From Snuella lapsa (lineage in GTDB: Bacteria; Bacteroidota; Bacteroidia; Flavobacteriales; Flavobacteriaceae): a DNA stretch of 64,000 nt. Under the pieces are notes generated by a model. The model searched no databases. It had not been told where the DNA came from and saw only the letters and a program-made list of their open reading frames with translations. The DNA is taken from NCBI RefSeq assembly GCF_039539345.1, contig NZ_BAABCY010000016.1, forward strand, positions 137,220 to 201,219. The letters run 5' to 3'. The position numbers and the translations under genes are program-made. How positions within the stretch are numbered: the first letter of the stretch is position 1; the number at the start of each line of letters is the position of its first letter. This document shows positions 44,553 to 52,005 of this stretch, piece by piece.

Positions 44553-45119
44553 ATGACACGTGTATTAGTTATAGATAATTACGACAGTTTTACATACAAT
44601 CTTGTTCATTACTTAGAAGATTTAAACTGCGATGTAACTGTTGTTAGAAATGACAAGTTAACCTTAGAGGATGTTGAATCTTTTCATAAAATCGTGTTGT
44701 CCCCCGGCCCTGGTATTCCAGACGAAGCAGGTTTATTAAAGCCTATTATTAAAAGATACGCACCAACAAAAAGCATATTGGGTGTTTGCTTGGGGCAACA
44801 AGCAATCGGCGAGGTATTTGGTGGCTCCTTAGTAAACTTAGATAAGGTATACCATGGGGTAGCTACCAAAGTAACCATTTGCGTTGATGACGAACCTCTT
44901 TTTAAAGGTCTAGATAAAACCATCGAAGTTGGTCGCTACCATTCGTGGGTTGTCAATACAAATTTACCAGATAGCTTAGAAGCAACTTCGTTTGACGAGA
45001 ACGGACAAATCATGTCCTTACGACACAAAGTTTACGATGTTAAAGGCGTACAATACCATCCCGAATCGGTGTTAACACCTAATGGTAAACAGATTCTCAA
45101 AAACTGGGTTGAAGATTAA
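44553..45119 (+). CDS. trpG: Anthranilate synthase component II (glutamine amidotransferase)
   Basis: This 188-residue class I glutamine amidotransferase hydrolyses glutamine and channels ammonia to TrpE. The catalytic triad is visible as Cys79 in GVCLGQQAI and His169/Glu171 in YHPES; the oxyanion motif SPGPGIP is near 50. GRYHSW is a family signature. The gene lies 2 bp after trpE and 18 bp before trpD. PabA is nearly indistinguishable by sequence, and in many Flavobacteria one subunit may serve both enzymes, but the operon position supports TrpG. Confidence 0.96.
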   Translation: MTRVLVIDNYDSFTYNLVHYLEDLNCDVTVVRNDKLTLEDVESFHKIVLSPGPGIPDEAGLLKPIIKRYAPTKSILGVCLGQQAIGEVFGGSLVNLDKVYHGVATKVTICVDDEPLFKGLDKTIEVGRYHSWVVNTNLPDSLEATSFDENGQIMSLRHKVYDVKGVQYHPESVLTPNGKQILKNWVED

Positions 45120-45137
45120 AGAATTTAAAATTTCGCT

Positions 45138-46130
45138 ATGAAACAAATACTTAATAGACTTATAAATCACGAAAATATATCCAGCGAAGAAGCCAAACAA
45201 GTATTGGTAAATATTTCAAACGGAATGTACAACCAAAGCCAGATTGCTTCGTTCCTTACTATTTTTATGATGCGTAGCATCACACTCGATGAGCTAAGAG
45301 GATTTAGGGATGCCTTACTTGAACTATGTATTGCCATAGACCTAAAAGACTTTAATGCCATAGATCTATGCGGTACAGGTGGAGACGGTAAAGACACCTT
45401 CAACATTTCCACCTTAGCTTCTTTTGTAACCGCAGGAGCAGGCGTAAATGTTGCAAAACATGGTAATTATGGAGTATCCTCGGCTTGTGGATCATCCAAT
45501 GTAATGGAGCATTTAGGCATTAAATTTTCCAATGACGAAGATTTTTTAAAACATTGTATAGACAAAGCAGGCATCTGTGTTTTACACGCCCCCCTATTTC
45601 ATCCAGCAATGAAGAATGTAGCGCCCATTCGTCGTGAATTAGGCGTAAAAACCTTTTTCAATATGCTAGGCCCCATGGTAAACCCATCATTCCCAAAAAA
45701 TCAAATGGTAGGCGTTTTCAATTTAGAATTATTAAGACTATATGGTTATTTATATCAAAACACAGATAAAAATTATAGTATAGTACATGCTTTAGACGGT
45801 TATGATGAAATATCATTGACTGGTAAAACCAAAGTCATTTCCAATAATTCTGAAACCATGTTTACTCCCGAAGACATAGCCCTTTCCCAAATTAGCCAAG
45901 AGGCCATTTTTGGAGGAAGCACAGTTGAAGAAGCTGCTAATATTTTTATGAATGTTATACAAGGAAAAGGTACCGAAGCACAAAATAATGTGGTTTGTGC
46001 CAATGCAGGCCTAGCCATTGCCACAACAAAACAAATTGACCATAAACAAGGCATCGAACTTGCCAAAGAATCCTTGTTATCGGGCAAAGCAAAACACAGT
46101 TTAGACACCCTAATAAATCTAAGCAAATAA
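45138..46130 (+). CDS. trpD: Anthranilate phosphoribosyltransferase
   Basis: This 330-residue enzyme transfers phosphoribose from PRPP to anthranilate. The PRPP-binding motif GTGGDGKDTFNIST is at about 75-88. KHGNYGVSSACGSSNVMEHLG and NVAPIRRELGVKTFFNMLGPMVNP are family hallmarks, and the late HALDGYDEISLTG segment is typical. The length matches the family (330-350). It is third in the trp operon, with trpC starting 28 bp downstream. Confidence 0.97.
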   Translation: MKQILNRLINHENISSEEAKQVLVNISNGMYNQSQIASFLTIFMMRSITLDELRGFRDALLELCIAIDLKDFNAIDLCGTGGDGKDTFNISTLASFVTAGAGVNVAKHGNYGVSSACGSSNVMEHLGIKFSNDEDFLKHCIDKAGICVLHAPLFHPAMKNVAPIRRELGVKTFFNMLGPMVNPSFPKNQMVGVFNLELLRLYGYLYQNTDKNYSIVHALDGYDEISLTGKTKVISNNSETMFTPEDIALSQISQEAIFGGSTVEEAANIFMNVIQGKGTEAQNNVVCANAGLAIATTKQIDHKQGIELAKESLLSGKAKHSLDTLINLSK

Positions 46131-46158
46131 AAACTCCAAACAAGTTCAAGTTAAAGAA

Positions 46159-46944
46159 ATGAACATATTAGATAAAATAACTGCCGATAAGCGTAACGAG
46201 GTTAACCTTCGAAAAAGTTTAATCCCTAACAAACAATTAGAGCAATCCGTTTTGTTTGAAAGAACGACTATTTCTCTTGCCAACAACTTACGTAACAGCA
46301 AATCGGGCATCATTGCCGAACACAAACGACGTTCGCCCTCTAAAGCGGTCATTAATCAAAGTTTAAATGTTCAAGACGTTGCCAAAGGATACGAAAACGC
46401 AGGCGTTTGCGGCATGTCCGTTTTAACAGATGGCAAATACTTTGGCGGCGCACTAGACGATCTATTAATAGCACGTGCCAGTTGCAATTTACCTTTGCTA
46501 CGCAAAGAATTCATTATTGACGAATACCAGTTATTAGAAGCAAAAGCTTATGGCGCCGATGTTATTTTATTAATTGCAGCTATACTAACACGAAACGAAA
46601 TAAAGCGGTTTTCCGAATTCGCAAAAAGTTTAGACTTAGATGTACTATTAGAAGTCCACAACGAAGAAGAATTACAAAAATCAATTATGCCTAGTTTAGA
46701 TATGCTTGGCGTTAACAATAGAAACCTTAAGACCTTTGATGTTAGTTTGGAAACCAGCAAAACCTTAAGCAGCTTAATACCTAGCGACTTTGTTAAAGTA
46801 TCCGAAAGTGGCATTAGCAACATTGAAGCCATTAAAACTTTACAGCCATACGGATACCAAGGCTTTTTGATAGGAGAGAATTTTATGAAAACCGACAACC
46901 CTGGTGAGAGTGCCTCCCAATTTATTAAAAAACTAGAGCAATGA
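46159..46944 (+). CDS. trpC: Indole-3-glycerol phosphate synthase
   Basis: This 261-residue TIM-barrel enzyme closes carboxyphenylaminodeoxyribulose phosphate to indole-3-glycerol phosphate. Signature segments are AEHKRRSPSKAVIN, SVLTDGKYFGG, LLRKEFIIDEYQLLEAKAYG, ADVILLIAA, LEVHNEEEL, GVNNRNLKTFDV and the phosphate-binding SESGISN with GFLIGENFM. It is monofunctional here, because TrpF is a separate gene that overlaps its end by 4 bp (ATGA). Confidence 0.97.
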   Translation: MNILDKITADKRNEVNLRKSLIPNKQLEQSVLFERTTISLANNLRNSKSGIIAEHKRRSPSKAVINQSLNVQDVAKGYENAGVCGMSVLTDGKYFGGALDDLLIARASCNLPLLRKEFIIDEYQLLEAKAYGADVILLIAAILTRNEIKRFSEFAKSLDLDVLLEVHNEEELQKSIMPSLDMLGVNNRNLKTFDVSLETSKTLSSLIPSDFVKVSESGISNIEAIKTLQPYGYQGFLIGENFMKTDNPGESASQFIKKLEQ

Positions 46945-47585
46945 AACTAAAAGTTTGTGGCATGAAATACCAAGATAATATCGATCAAGTTGCTGCCCTG
47001 CAACCTGACTATCTTGGGTTTATTTTTTATGAAAAATCAGCACGCTATTTTAATACCGCTATTCCACAAATATCCAATACCATTAAAAAAACAGGCGTTT
47101 TTGTTGACGCCAACTTAGATACTGTCATTAGCAAAATACAAGCGCACCAATTACAAGCCGTACAGCTACACGGTATGGAATCACCTGAGTATTGCAAACT
47201 TCTACAACATACCAAACTGGATTCCGCATCCCGTCCAATAGAAATAATCAAAGTATTTTCAATAAAAGACAACTTCGATTTTGAGATCTTAAAACCATAC
47301 GAAACCGTATGCGATTACTTTTTATTTGACACCAAAGGAAAACTGCCTGGCGGTAACGGCTACACCTTCGATTGGAATGTACTAAACGACTACACATCAA
47401 CAAAACCATTTTTCTTAAGTGGAGGTATTGGGCTAGAAGAAACAGAAAAACTGCAAAGCTTTATAACCAGTAAAGCTTCAAAATATTGCTATGCTATCGA
47501 TGTAAACAGTAAATTTGAAATAGAACCCGGATTAAAGAACATAGAACTATTAAAACAATTTAAAAAATCATGTCATTTTGAGTGA
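46941..47585 (+). CDS. trpF: Phosphoribosylanthranilate isomerase
   Basis: This 214-residue TIM-barrel isomerase acts between TrpD and TrpC. It begins KLKVCGMKYQDNIDQV, whose Cys is the general base of the family. GFIFYEKSARY, KTGVFVDA, LQAVQLHG, FLFDTKGKLPGGNGYTFDW and FLSGGIG complete the pattern; the Asp in FLFDTK fits the general acid. The start overlaps trpC. The last codons (Cys-His-Phe-Glu then TGA) are supplied by a REP-like repeat that begins at 47571, so the C-terminus is a few residues away from what the ancestral gene may have encoded. Confidence 0.96.
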   Translation: MKLKVCGMKYQDNIDQVAALQPDYLGFIFYEKSARYFNTAIPQISNTIKKTGVFVDANLDTVISKIQAHQLQAVQLHGMESPEYCKLLQHTKLDSASRPIEIIKVFSIKDNFDFEILKPYETVCDYFLFDTKGKLPGGNGYTFDWNVLNDYTSTKPFFLSGGIGLEETEKLQSFITSKASKYCYAIDVNSKFEIEPGLKNIELLKQFKKSCHFE

Positions 47586-47664
47586 TTTTGTAACACAAAA
47601 TTGAACTGAGAAATCCAAAGAAATCACTACACTAAGTATTTCCCGAATTTCACCCGATATGACA
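47571..47664. repeat. REP-like palindromic element overlapping the trpF end, between trpF and trpB
   Basis: The stretch opens with TGTCATTTTGAGTG and closes with CACCCGATATGACA, whose complement matches the opening at 10 of 14 positions. Phrases such as TGAACTGAGAAATC are typical of flavobacterial REP-like elements (family recognition from memory). It spans the last codons of trpF and most of the 93-bp gap before trpB. Confidence 0.65.
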
Positions 47665-47678
47665 AAATTTATACAATC

Positions 47679-48860
47679 ATGAATTACAACGTAAACGAAA
47701 AAGGCTATTATGGTGAATTTGGAGGAGCATTCATTCCCGAAATGCTTTATCCAAACGTAGAAGAATTACGCCAGAACTACCTAAAAGTAATGGAAGAACC
47801 CGAGTTTAAAAAAGAGTTCAACCAACTTTTAAAAGATTACGTGGGGCGTCCATCTCCCCTCTATTTCGCAAAACGCCTTTCAGACAAATACAATACCAAA
47901 ATTTACTTAAAGCGCGAAGACCTCAACCATACCGGGGCACACAAAATAAACAATACCATTGGCCAAATACTAATGGCAAAACGTTTAGGAAAAAGCCGAA
48001 TTATTGCAGAAACCGGTGCTGGACAACACGGTGTAGCAACAGCTACCGTTTGCGCTTTAATGGGCTTAGAGTGTATTGTATATATGGGCGAAATAGATAT
48101 TGCACGCCAAGCACCAAACGTGGCTAGAATGAAAATGCTCGGAGCTACTGTTGTTCCTGCCAAATCTGGAAGCCGCACCCTAAAAGACGCCACTAATGAA
48201 GCCATTCGCGATTGGATAAACAACCCTGTTAACACCCATTACATTATTGGTTCGGCCATAGGGCCACACCCCTATCCAGATATGGTAACCCGTTTTCAAT
48301 CGGTTATTTCAGAAGAAATTAAATCCCAACTAAAAGAGCATGAAGGCCGTGAAAATCCAGATTATGTAGTAGCCTGTATTGGTGGCGGCAGTAATGCTGC
48401 AGGAACCTACTATCATTTCCTACATGAAAATGATGTAAATATTATTGCTGTTGAAGCTGCTGGTTTAGGTGTAGACTCTGGCGAAAGTGCTGCCACTTCA
48501 GTTTTAGGTAAAGAGGGCATTATCCACGGTTGCAAAACCATGTTAATGCAAACCCAAGACGGGCAGATTACAGAACCATACTCTATTTCGGCAGGTCTTG
48601 ACTATCCAGGAGTTGGCCCAATGCATGCTCATTTATGCAAAACAGGACGGGCAGAATTTATGGCTATAACCGATGACGATGCCATGAATGCTGGATTAGA
48701 GCTTTGTAAATTAGAAGGTATCATTCCTGCTATAGAAAGTTCGCATGCCTTAGCAATTTTTGAACATAAAACTTTTAAACCAGACGACGTAATCGTTTTG
48801 AGTTTATCAGGTCGTGGCGATAAAGATTTACAGAATTATATCGATTATTTTAAAATATAA
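47679..48860 (+). CDS. trpB: Tryptophan synthase beta chain
   Basis: This 393-residue PLP enzyme condenses indole with serine to give tryptophan. The PLP-binding lysine is Lys89 in NHTGAHKINN. The phosphate-binding loop is IGGGSNAAGTYY. Other hallmarks are GYYGEFGGAFIPEML at the start, RPSPLYFA, AETGAGQHGVATATV, the late GRGDKDL, and SAGLDYPGVGP. The length (about 395) is typical of TrpB1. It pairs with TrpA encoded downstream after a REP-like element. Confidence 0.98.
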   Translation: MNYNVNEKGYYGEFGGAFIPEMLYPNVEELRQNYLKVMEEPEFKKEFNQLLKDYVGRPSPLYFAKRLSDKYNTKIYLKREDLNHTGAHKINNTIGQILMAKRLGKSRIIAETGAGQHGVATATVCALMGLECIVYMGEIDIARQAPNVARMKMLGATVVPAKSGSRTLKDATNEAIRDWINNPVNTHYIIGSAIGPHPYPDMVTRFQSVISEEIKSQLKEHEGRENPDYVVACIGGGSNAAGTYYHFLHENDVNIIAVEAAGLGVDSGESAATSVLGKEGIIHGCKTMLMQTQDGQITEPYSISAGLDYPGVGPMHAHLCKTGRAEFMAITDDDAMNAGLELCKLEGIIPAIESSHALAIFEHKTFKPDDVIVLSLSGRGDKDLQNYIDYFKI

Positions 48861-48926
48861 CATCATTCCGAACGTAGTGAGAGAATCTCTTGAAACAGAT
48901 TGCCACGCATTCCTCGCAATGACGAT
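48861..48926. repeat. REP-like element between trpB and trpA
   Basis: It begins CATCATTCCGAACGTAGTGA and ends with ATTCCTCGCAATGACGA. The reverse complement of the end (TCGTCATTGCGAGGAAT) parallels the opening ATCATTCCGA. The motif ATTGCGAGG...CAATCTG is a widespread bacterial intergenic palindrome type. The frame upstream of the true trpA start runs through it, so automatic start calls here are likely to be wrong. Confidence 0.65.
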
Positions 48927-48944
48927 AAAAACAATTCATTTACA

Positions 48945-49709
48945 ATGAACATAATAAACCAAAAACTACAAGAAGACAAGAAGTTACTTTCCATATACTT
49001 CACTGCTGGTTACCCCAATATAAACGATACAGTAAGTATCATTCAAGATTTAGAAAAAAGCGGTGTAGACATGATCGAAATAGGCTTACCATTTAGTGAC
49101 CCATTAGCCGATGGCCCTACCATTCAGGCCAGTTCCACCCAAGCATTAAAAAACGGCATGACTACCAAAGTCTTATTCGATCAGTTAAAAGATATTCGTA
49201 AAACGGTAAATATTCCCCTAATCATTATGGGCTATTTTAACCCGATACTACAATATGGCGTAGAAGCCTTTTGTAAGCAATGTCAAGAAATTGGTATTGA
49301 TGGACTAATTATCCCTGACCTTCCTGTTGATGTATATCACGAAGCTTACAAAGACATTTTCGAAAAATATGGACTGATTAACGTATTCCTTATAACACCT
49401 CAAACCAGTGATGAGCGCATTCAATATATCGATTCCATATCAAACGGCTTTATATATATGGTTAGTAGTGCCAGTACTACAGGAGCCAAGGAAGGCTTTC
49501 AAGACGAACAAACAACGTATTTTGAACGCATTGGGAGAATGAACCTTAAAAACCCACAAATAGTAGGTTTTGGCATAAGTAACAACCAAACTTTCACACA
49601 AGCCACACAATATACCAAAGGAGCCATTATAGGTAGTGCCTTTGTTAAATACGTGTCCAATGAAGGCACAAATACTATCGATAAATTTATCGAAGGTATT
49701 TTAAATTAA
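48945..49709 (+). CDS. trpA: Tryptophan synthase alpha chain
   Basis: This 254-residue TIM-barrel enzyme cleaves indole-3-glycerol phosphate to indole, which is channelled to TrpB. The catalytic residues are Glu45 (MIEIGLPFSDPLADGPTIQ) and Asp56 in the same motif. GYFNPILQYG, GLIIPDLPVDVY, LITPQTSDERI, YMVSSASTTG and VGFGISN are conserved. The frame is open to 48900, but the first 15 codons lie in a REP-like element; the ATG at 48945 (MNIINQKLQ) is the correct start. It is the last gene of the trp operon. Confidence 0.97.
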   Translation: MNIINQKLQEDKKLLSIYFTAGYPNINDTVSIIQDLEKSGVDMIEIGLPFSDPLADGPTIQASSTQALKNGMTTKVLFDQLKDIRKTVNIPLIIMGYFNPILQYGVEAFCKQCQEIGIDGLIIPDLPVDVYHEAYKDIFEKYGLINVFLITPQTSDERIQYIDSISNGFIYMVSSASTTGAKEGFQDEQTTYFERIGRMNLKNPQIVGFGISNNQTFTQATQYTKGAIIGSAFVKYVSNEGTNTIDKFIEGILN

Positions 49710-49883
49710 TATATTTGATTTCCAATACAAATCATTAACACCCAAAACTTAACTTATGAAATGAGCATAAACAAATTTCATCATTGCATACCCACCAACA
49801 TGATTAAATTTTTTATGCGAATTCCTGAATGTGCAGAAATTTTTAGTTTCTTCATTTTCAAAAAACTATAAAATTTTAAACAG

Positions 49884-50297
49884 ATGAAATGGTATTTAAA
49901 AGTAGTAAGAGATAATTATGCAAATTTTCAAGGTAGAGCAAGACGCAAAGAATACTGGATGTTTACCCTATTTAATGCCATCTTTATGATGATTGTTACA
50001 ACGTTTAGTGTGATCATTGGCCTTACATTAAACTCCCCCTTACCCTTTGCAATATATATTATTTATGCATTGGGCATTATTATACCCAGTCTGGCCGTAA
50101 CAGTTAGACGACTACACGACATAGGCAAAAGCGGCTGGTATTACTTTGTTGGACTTATTCCTTTTATTGGAGGCATATGGTTGCTTATCTTATTGGTAAC
50201 CGAAGGTGAAACCGACCCCAACAATTACGGGTCAGATCCTAAAGTACCAACTATGGATGAAATAAATGATTTTGGCAGATTTCAAATACAAAACTAA
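49884..50297 (+). CDS. DUF805 family membrane protein
   Basis: This 137-residue inner-membrane protein has the DUF805 signature: an N-terminal segment FQGRARRKEYWMFTLFN, transmembrane helices, then VTVRRLHDIGKSGWYYF. Three to four hydrophobic segments are visible (about 29-50, 55-75, 90-112). The C-terminus has GETDPNNYGSDPK, another family hallmark. The function of DUF805 is not established. The gene has its own terminator and is not obviously linked to its neighbours. Confidence 0.93.
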   Translation: MKWYLKVVRDNYANFQGRARRKEYWMFTLFNAIFMMIVTTFSVIIGLTLNSPLPFAIYIIYALGIIIPSLAVTVRRLHDIGKSGWYYFVGLIPFIGGIWLLILLVTEGETDPNNYGSDPKVPTMDEINDFGRFQIQN

Positions 50298-50325
50298 TTT
50301 ACAGTACAAACATTACTTAGTGAAT

Positions 50326-50362
50326 AAAAAGCCTATTCTATATTAAATTGAGTAGGCTTTTT
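50326..50362 (+). terminator. Intrinsic terminator after the DUF805 gene
   Basis: A 10-bp stem AAAAAGCCTA / TAGGCTTTTT with a 17-nt loop and a T5 end lies 28 bases after the stop codon. Confidence 0.82.
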
Positions 50363-50388
50363 ACATCCTGGAGACAAAACAAAACAAC

Positions 50389-50850
50389 ATGCCTTTAAAC
50401 ATTGTCCTAATAGAACCAGAAATACCAAACAATACAGGAAACATAGGCCGATTAGCTTTAGCGTCTGGTTCCAATTTACATCTAGTAAAACCATTTGGAT
50501 TTGAGATTAACGACAGCCGCTTAAAACGTGCTGGTTTAGACTATTGGCCACATGTAAACATAACATATTACGAAAACATTGAAGATTTCTTTAAGCGTAA
50601 CAAGGATGAAAAAATGGTATTTCTTTCCAGTCATGGCACAAAACAACATTGGGAAATTCCTTTTGAAGACAACCTCTTTCTTGTTTTTGGGAAAGAATCG
50701 GTAGGCTTACCCAAAACAATCGCCGAACAACAACCAGATAAACTTTTTAAAATTCCACTATACAGCAAACACATTAGAAGTTTAAACCTTGCCAATGCAG
50801 TAAGCATCACAGTTTACGAAGGTCTAAGACAATTAAAGGACAATTTCTAA
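50389..50850 (+). CDS. trmL: tRNA (cytidine/uridine-2'-O-)-methyltransferase TrmL
   Basis: This 153-residue SPOUT methyltransferase methylates the wobble nucleotide (position 34) of certain leucine tRNAs. The opening MPLNIVLIEPEIPNNTGNIGR is the family hallmark. HLVKPFGFEI, LKRAGLDYW, VFGKESVGLP and IPLYSKHIRSLNLANAVSI contain the knot and SAM-binding regions. The length of about 155 matches E. coli TrmL/YibK. It lies alone between two terminator-like regions. Confidence 0.95.
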   Translation: MPLNIVLIEPEIPNNTGNIGRLALASGSNLHLVKPFGFEINDSRLKRAGLDYWPHVNITYYENIEDFFKRNKDEKMVFLSSHGTKQHWEIPFEDNLFLVFGKESVGLPKTIAEQQPDKLFKIPLYSKHIRSLNLANAVSITVYEGLRQLKDNF

Positions 50851-50851
50851 C

Positions 50852-50902
50852 AAACCACTATGGCCTAAGGCACCATAGGTTTAATTACGGACTGAAAGTC
50901 CG
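50852..50902. other. Two adjacent hairpins after trmL
   Basis: The first hairpin pairs AAACC..TATGG (50853-50863) with CCATAGGTTT (50873-50882), leaving a 2-base bulge. The second is CGGACT-GAA-AGTCCG (50888-50902). Neither has a strong T tract. They may end the trmL transcript or belong to a repeat. The rest of the gap up to 51000 shows nothing else I can name. Confidence 0.4.
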
Positions 50903-51000
50903 CTCCATTCGTAAACTTTTTGCCACTAAAGCACATAGTTTCAACTAAATTTGAGCCCAATAAAAATGGGGCTTAAGGAACACTAAACACCTTCTTTCCA

Positions 51001-51077
51001 TTCGTTTAAATTTTGATAATTATTTGATAAAAAATTAATTATAAAATTTAGAACGTATACAACCGCTACGCGCTCTC
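51001..51077 (-). repeat. About 75-bp interspersed repeat, copy in minus orientation
   Basis: The reverse complement of this stretch aligns with 62240-62314. The 58-nt core from ATACGTTCT to CAACGAA/AAACGAA has about four mismatches, and includes the identical run TATCAAATAATTATCAAAA. A shorter left part (TAGCGG..TG.ATACGTT) is also shared. It lies between trmL and the EF-hand gene and is too AT-rich to judge structure by eye. Confidence 0.75.
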
Positions 51078-51204
51078 ATTAAAAATTTTAAACATTCCCT
51101 TTTGTGAAAAAATGCTTGAATTTTATTAATGTTCGTTTCATACAATTAAACCTTTTTAATAAAATAAAGTCTATAGGCTAATTAACTTTAATATATAACA
51201 TATA

Positions 51205-51510
51205 ATGACCTCAAAACAATTAAAGATCGGTGTTTTTATCTTAGGACTCTCTATTTGTTCCTTTGCCAACGCCCAAGAAAAAAAGAAGCCCAATATTGAC
51301 AAAATGTTTGCTTCATTCGACTCTAACAATGATAAAACTTTAAGCTTAGAAGAGTTTAAAGCTAAAAAGAGAAAAAATGAAATAAAACCAGAAGCATTGG
51401 AAAAAAGATTTGCTAAAATGGACGCAAACTCAGACGGCAAAGTTACTGTAGATGAGTTCAAAGCAAGTTTACAAGGAGGCAAAAACAAAAAGAAGAAAAC
51501 AAAAGATTAA
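51205..51510 (+). CDS. Exported EF-hand calcium-binding protein
   Basis: This 101-residue protein has a signal peptide (LGLSICSFANAQ) and two EF-hand loops with calcium-ligand spacing: DSNNDKTLSLEE (about 32-43) and DANSDGKVTVDE (about 73-84). A very basic tail follows (GGKNKKKKTKD). Small periplasmic EF-hand proteins of this kind are common in Flavobacteriia; their role is not known. A -7-like TAACTTTA lies about 20 bases before the ATG. Confidence 0.9.
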   Translation: MTSKQLKIGVFILGLSICSFANAQEKKKPNIDKMFASFDSNNDKTLSLEEFKAKKRKNEIKPEALEKRFAKMDANSDGKVTVDEFKASLQGGKNKKKKTKD

Positions 51511-51521
51511 CCTTCGTAAAA

Positions 51522-51558
51522 GACGCTCTAAAGCATACGTTTCAGAGCGTTATTTTTT
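51522..51558 (+). terminator. Intrinsic terminator between convergent EF-hand and VF530 genes
   Basis: ACGCTCT pairs with AGAGCGT, extended inward by AAAG/TTTC-like pairs, and is followed by a T7 tract on the plus strand. The VF530 stop codon (51550-51552, minus strand) lies within its 3' flank. Confidence 0.8.
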
Positions 51559-51786
51559 TATTTGACCAGCTTGCTTCAACATATTTAAATACATAGCTTC
51601 TACTTTTGTTCTTGCCCATGGTGTTCTGCGTAAAAACTTCAAACTCGATTTTACCGATGGATTATTATTAAAGCATTTTATATTAATCGTATAACCCATA
51701 TATTCCCATCCGTAATGAGCAACCAAATCATTTATAATTTGTTCAAGTTTTACACCATGCAAGGGGTTATTGGGCTGTACTTCCAT
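51550..51786 (-). CDS. VF530 family (DUF2132) small DNA-binding-like protein
   Basis: This 78-residue protein matches the VF530/DUF2132 family: QPNNPLHGVKLEQIINDLV near the start, AHYGWEYMGYTINIKCF, then the diagnostic NPSVKSSLKFLRRTPWAR and a C-terminal KVEAMYL. A member from Vibrio was structurally studied and proposed to bind DNA; the role is not settled. The frame runs upstream to 51798, but the ATG at 51786 gives the family's usual start. It overlaps the end of the DUF6500-like gene by 20 bp, which suggests translational coupling. Confidence 0.88.
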   Translation of the reverse strand: MEVQPNNPLHGVKLEQIINDLVAHYGWEYMGYTINIKCFNNNPSVKSSLKFLRRTPWARTKVEAMYLNMLKQAGQIKK

Positions 51787-52000
51787 AATTACCTTCAACT
51801 AGTTTTTTAATTTTTACAGCTTTTTCAAAATGATCCAACTTGTGGGTTATAATCCACCAAGTAGCAGCCTCCATTAACAATTCAGGATTGTCATTTTTAT
51901 TTTTAAAAAATGCATAGAAAGAGATTCCTACGCCTTCACCCTTAATATGTATTTTTTTATTGCAAACCGCTATGATCTTATCTCTTAAAGCTCTTCTCAT
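51767..52000 (-). CDS. DUF6500-like small protein
   Basis: This protein of about 77 residues starts MRRALRDKIIAVCNKKI and continues KGEGVGISFYAFFKNKNDNPELLMEAATWWI, ending with HFEKAVKIKKLVEGNY. I associate this pattern with DUF6500, whose function is unknown. The open frame begins with a TTG at 52009, but the ATG at 52000 is a better start and lies just after the helicase stop codon. It overlaps the VF530 gene downstream, so helicase, this gene and VF530 form one operon. Confidence 0.75.
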   Translation of the reverse strand: MRRALRDKIIAVCNKKIHIKGEGVGISFYAFFKNKNDNPELLMEAATWWIITHKLDHFEKAVKIKKLVEGNYGSTAQ

Positions 52001-52005
52001 GGCAT

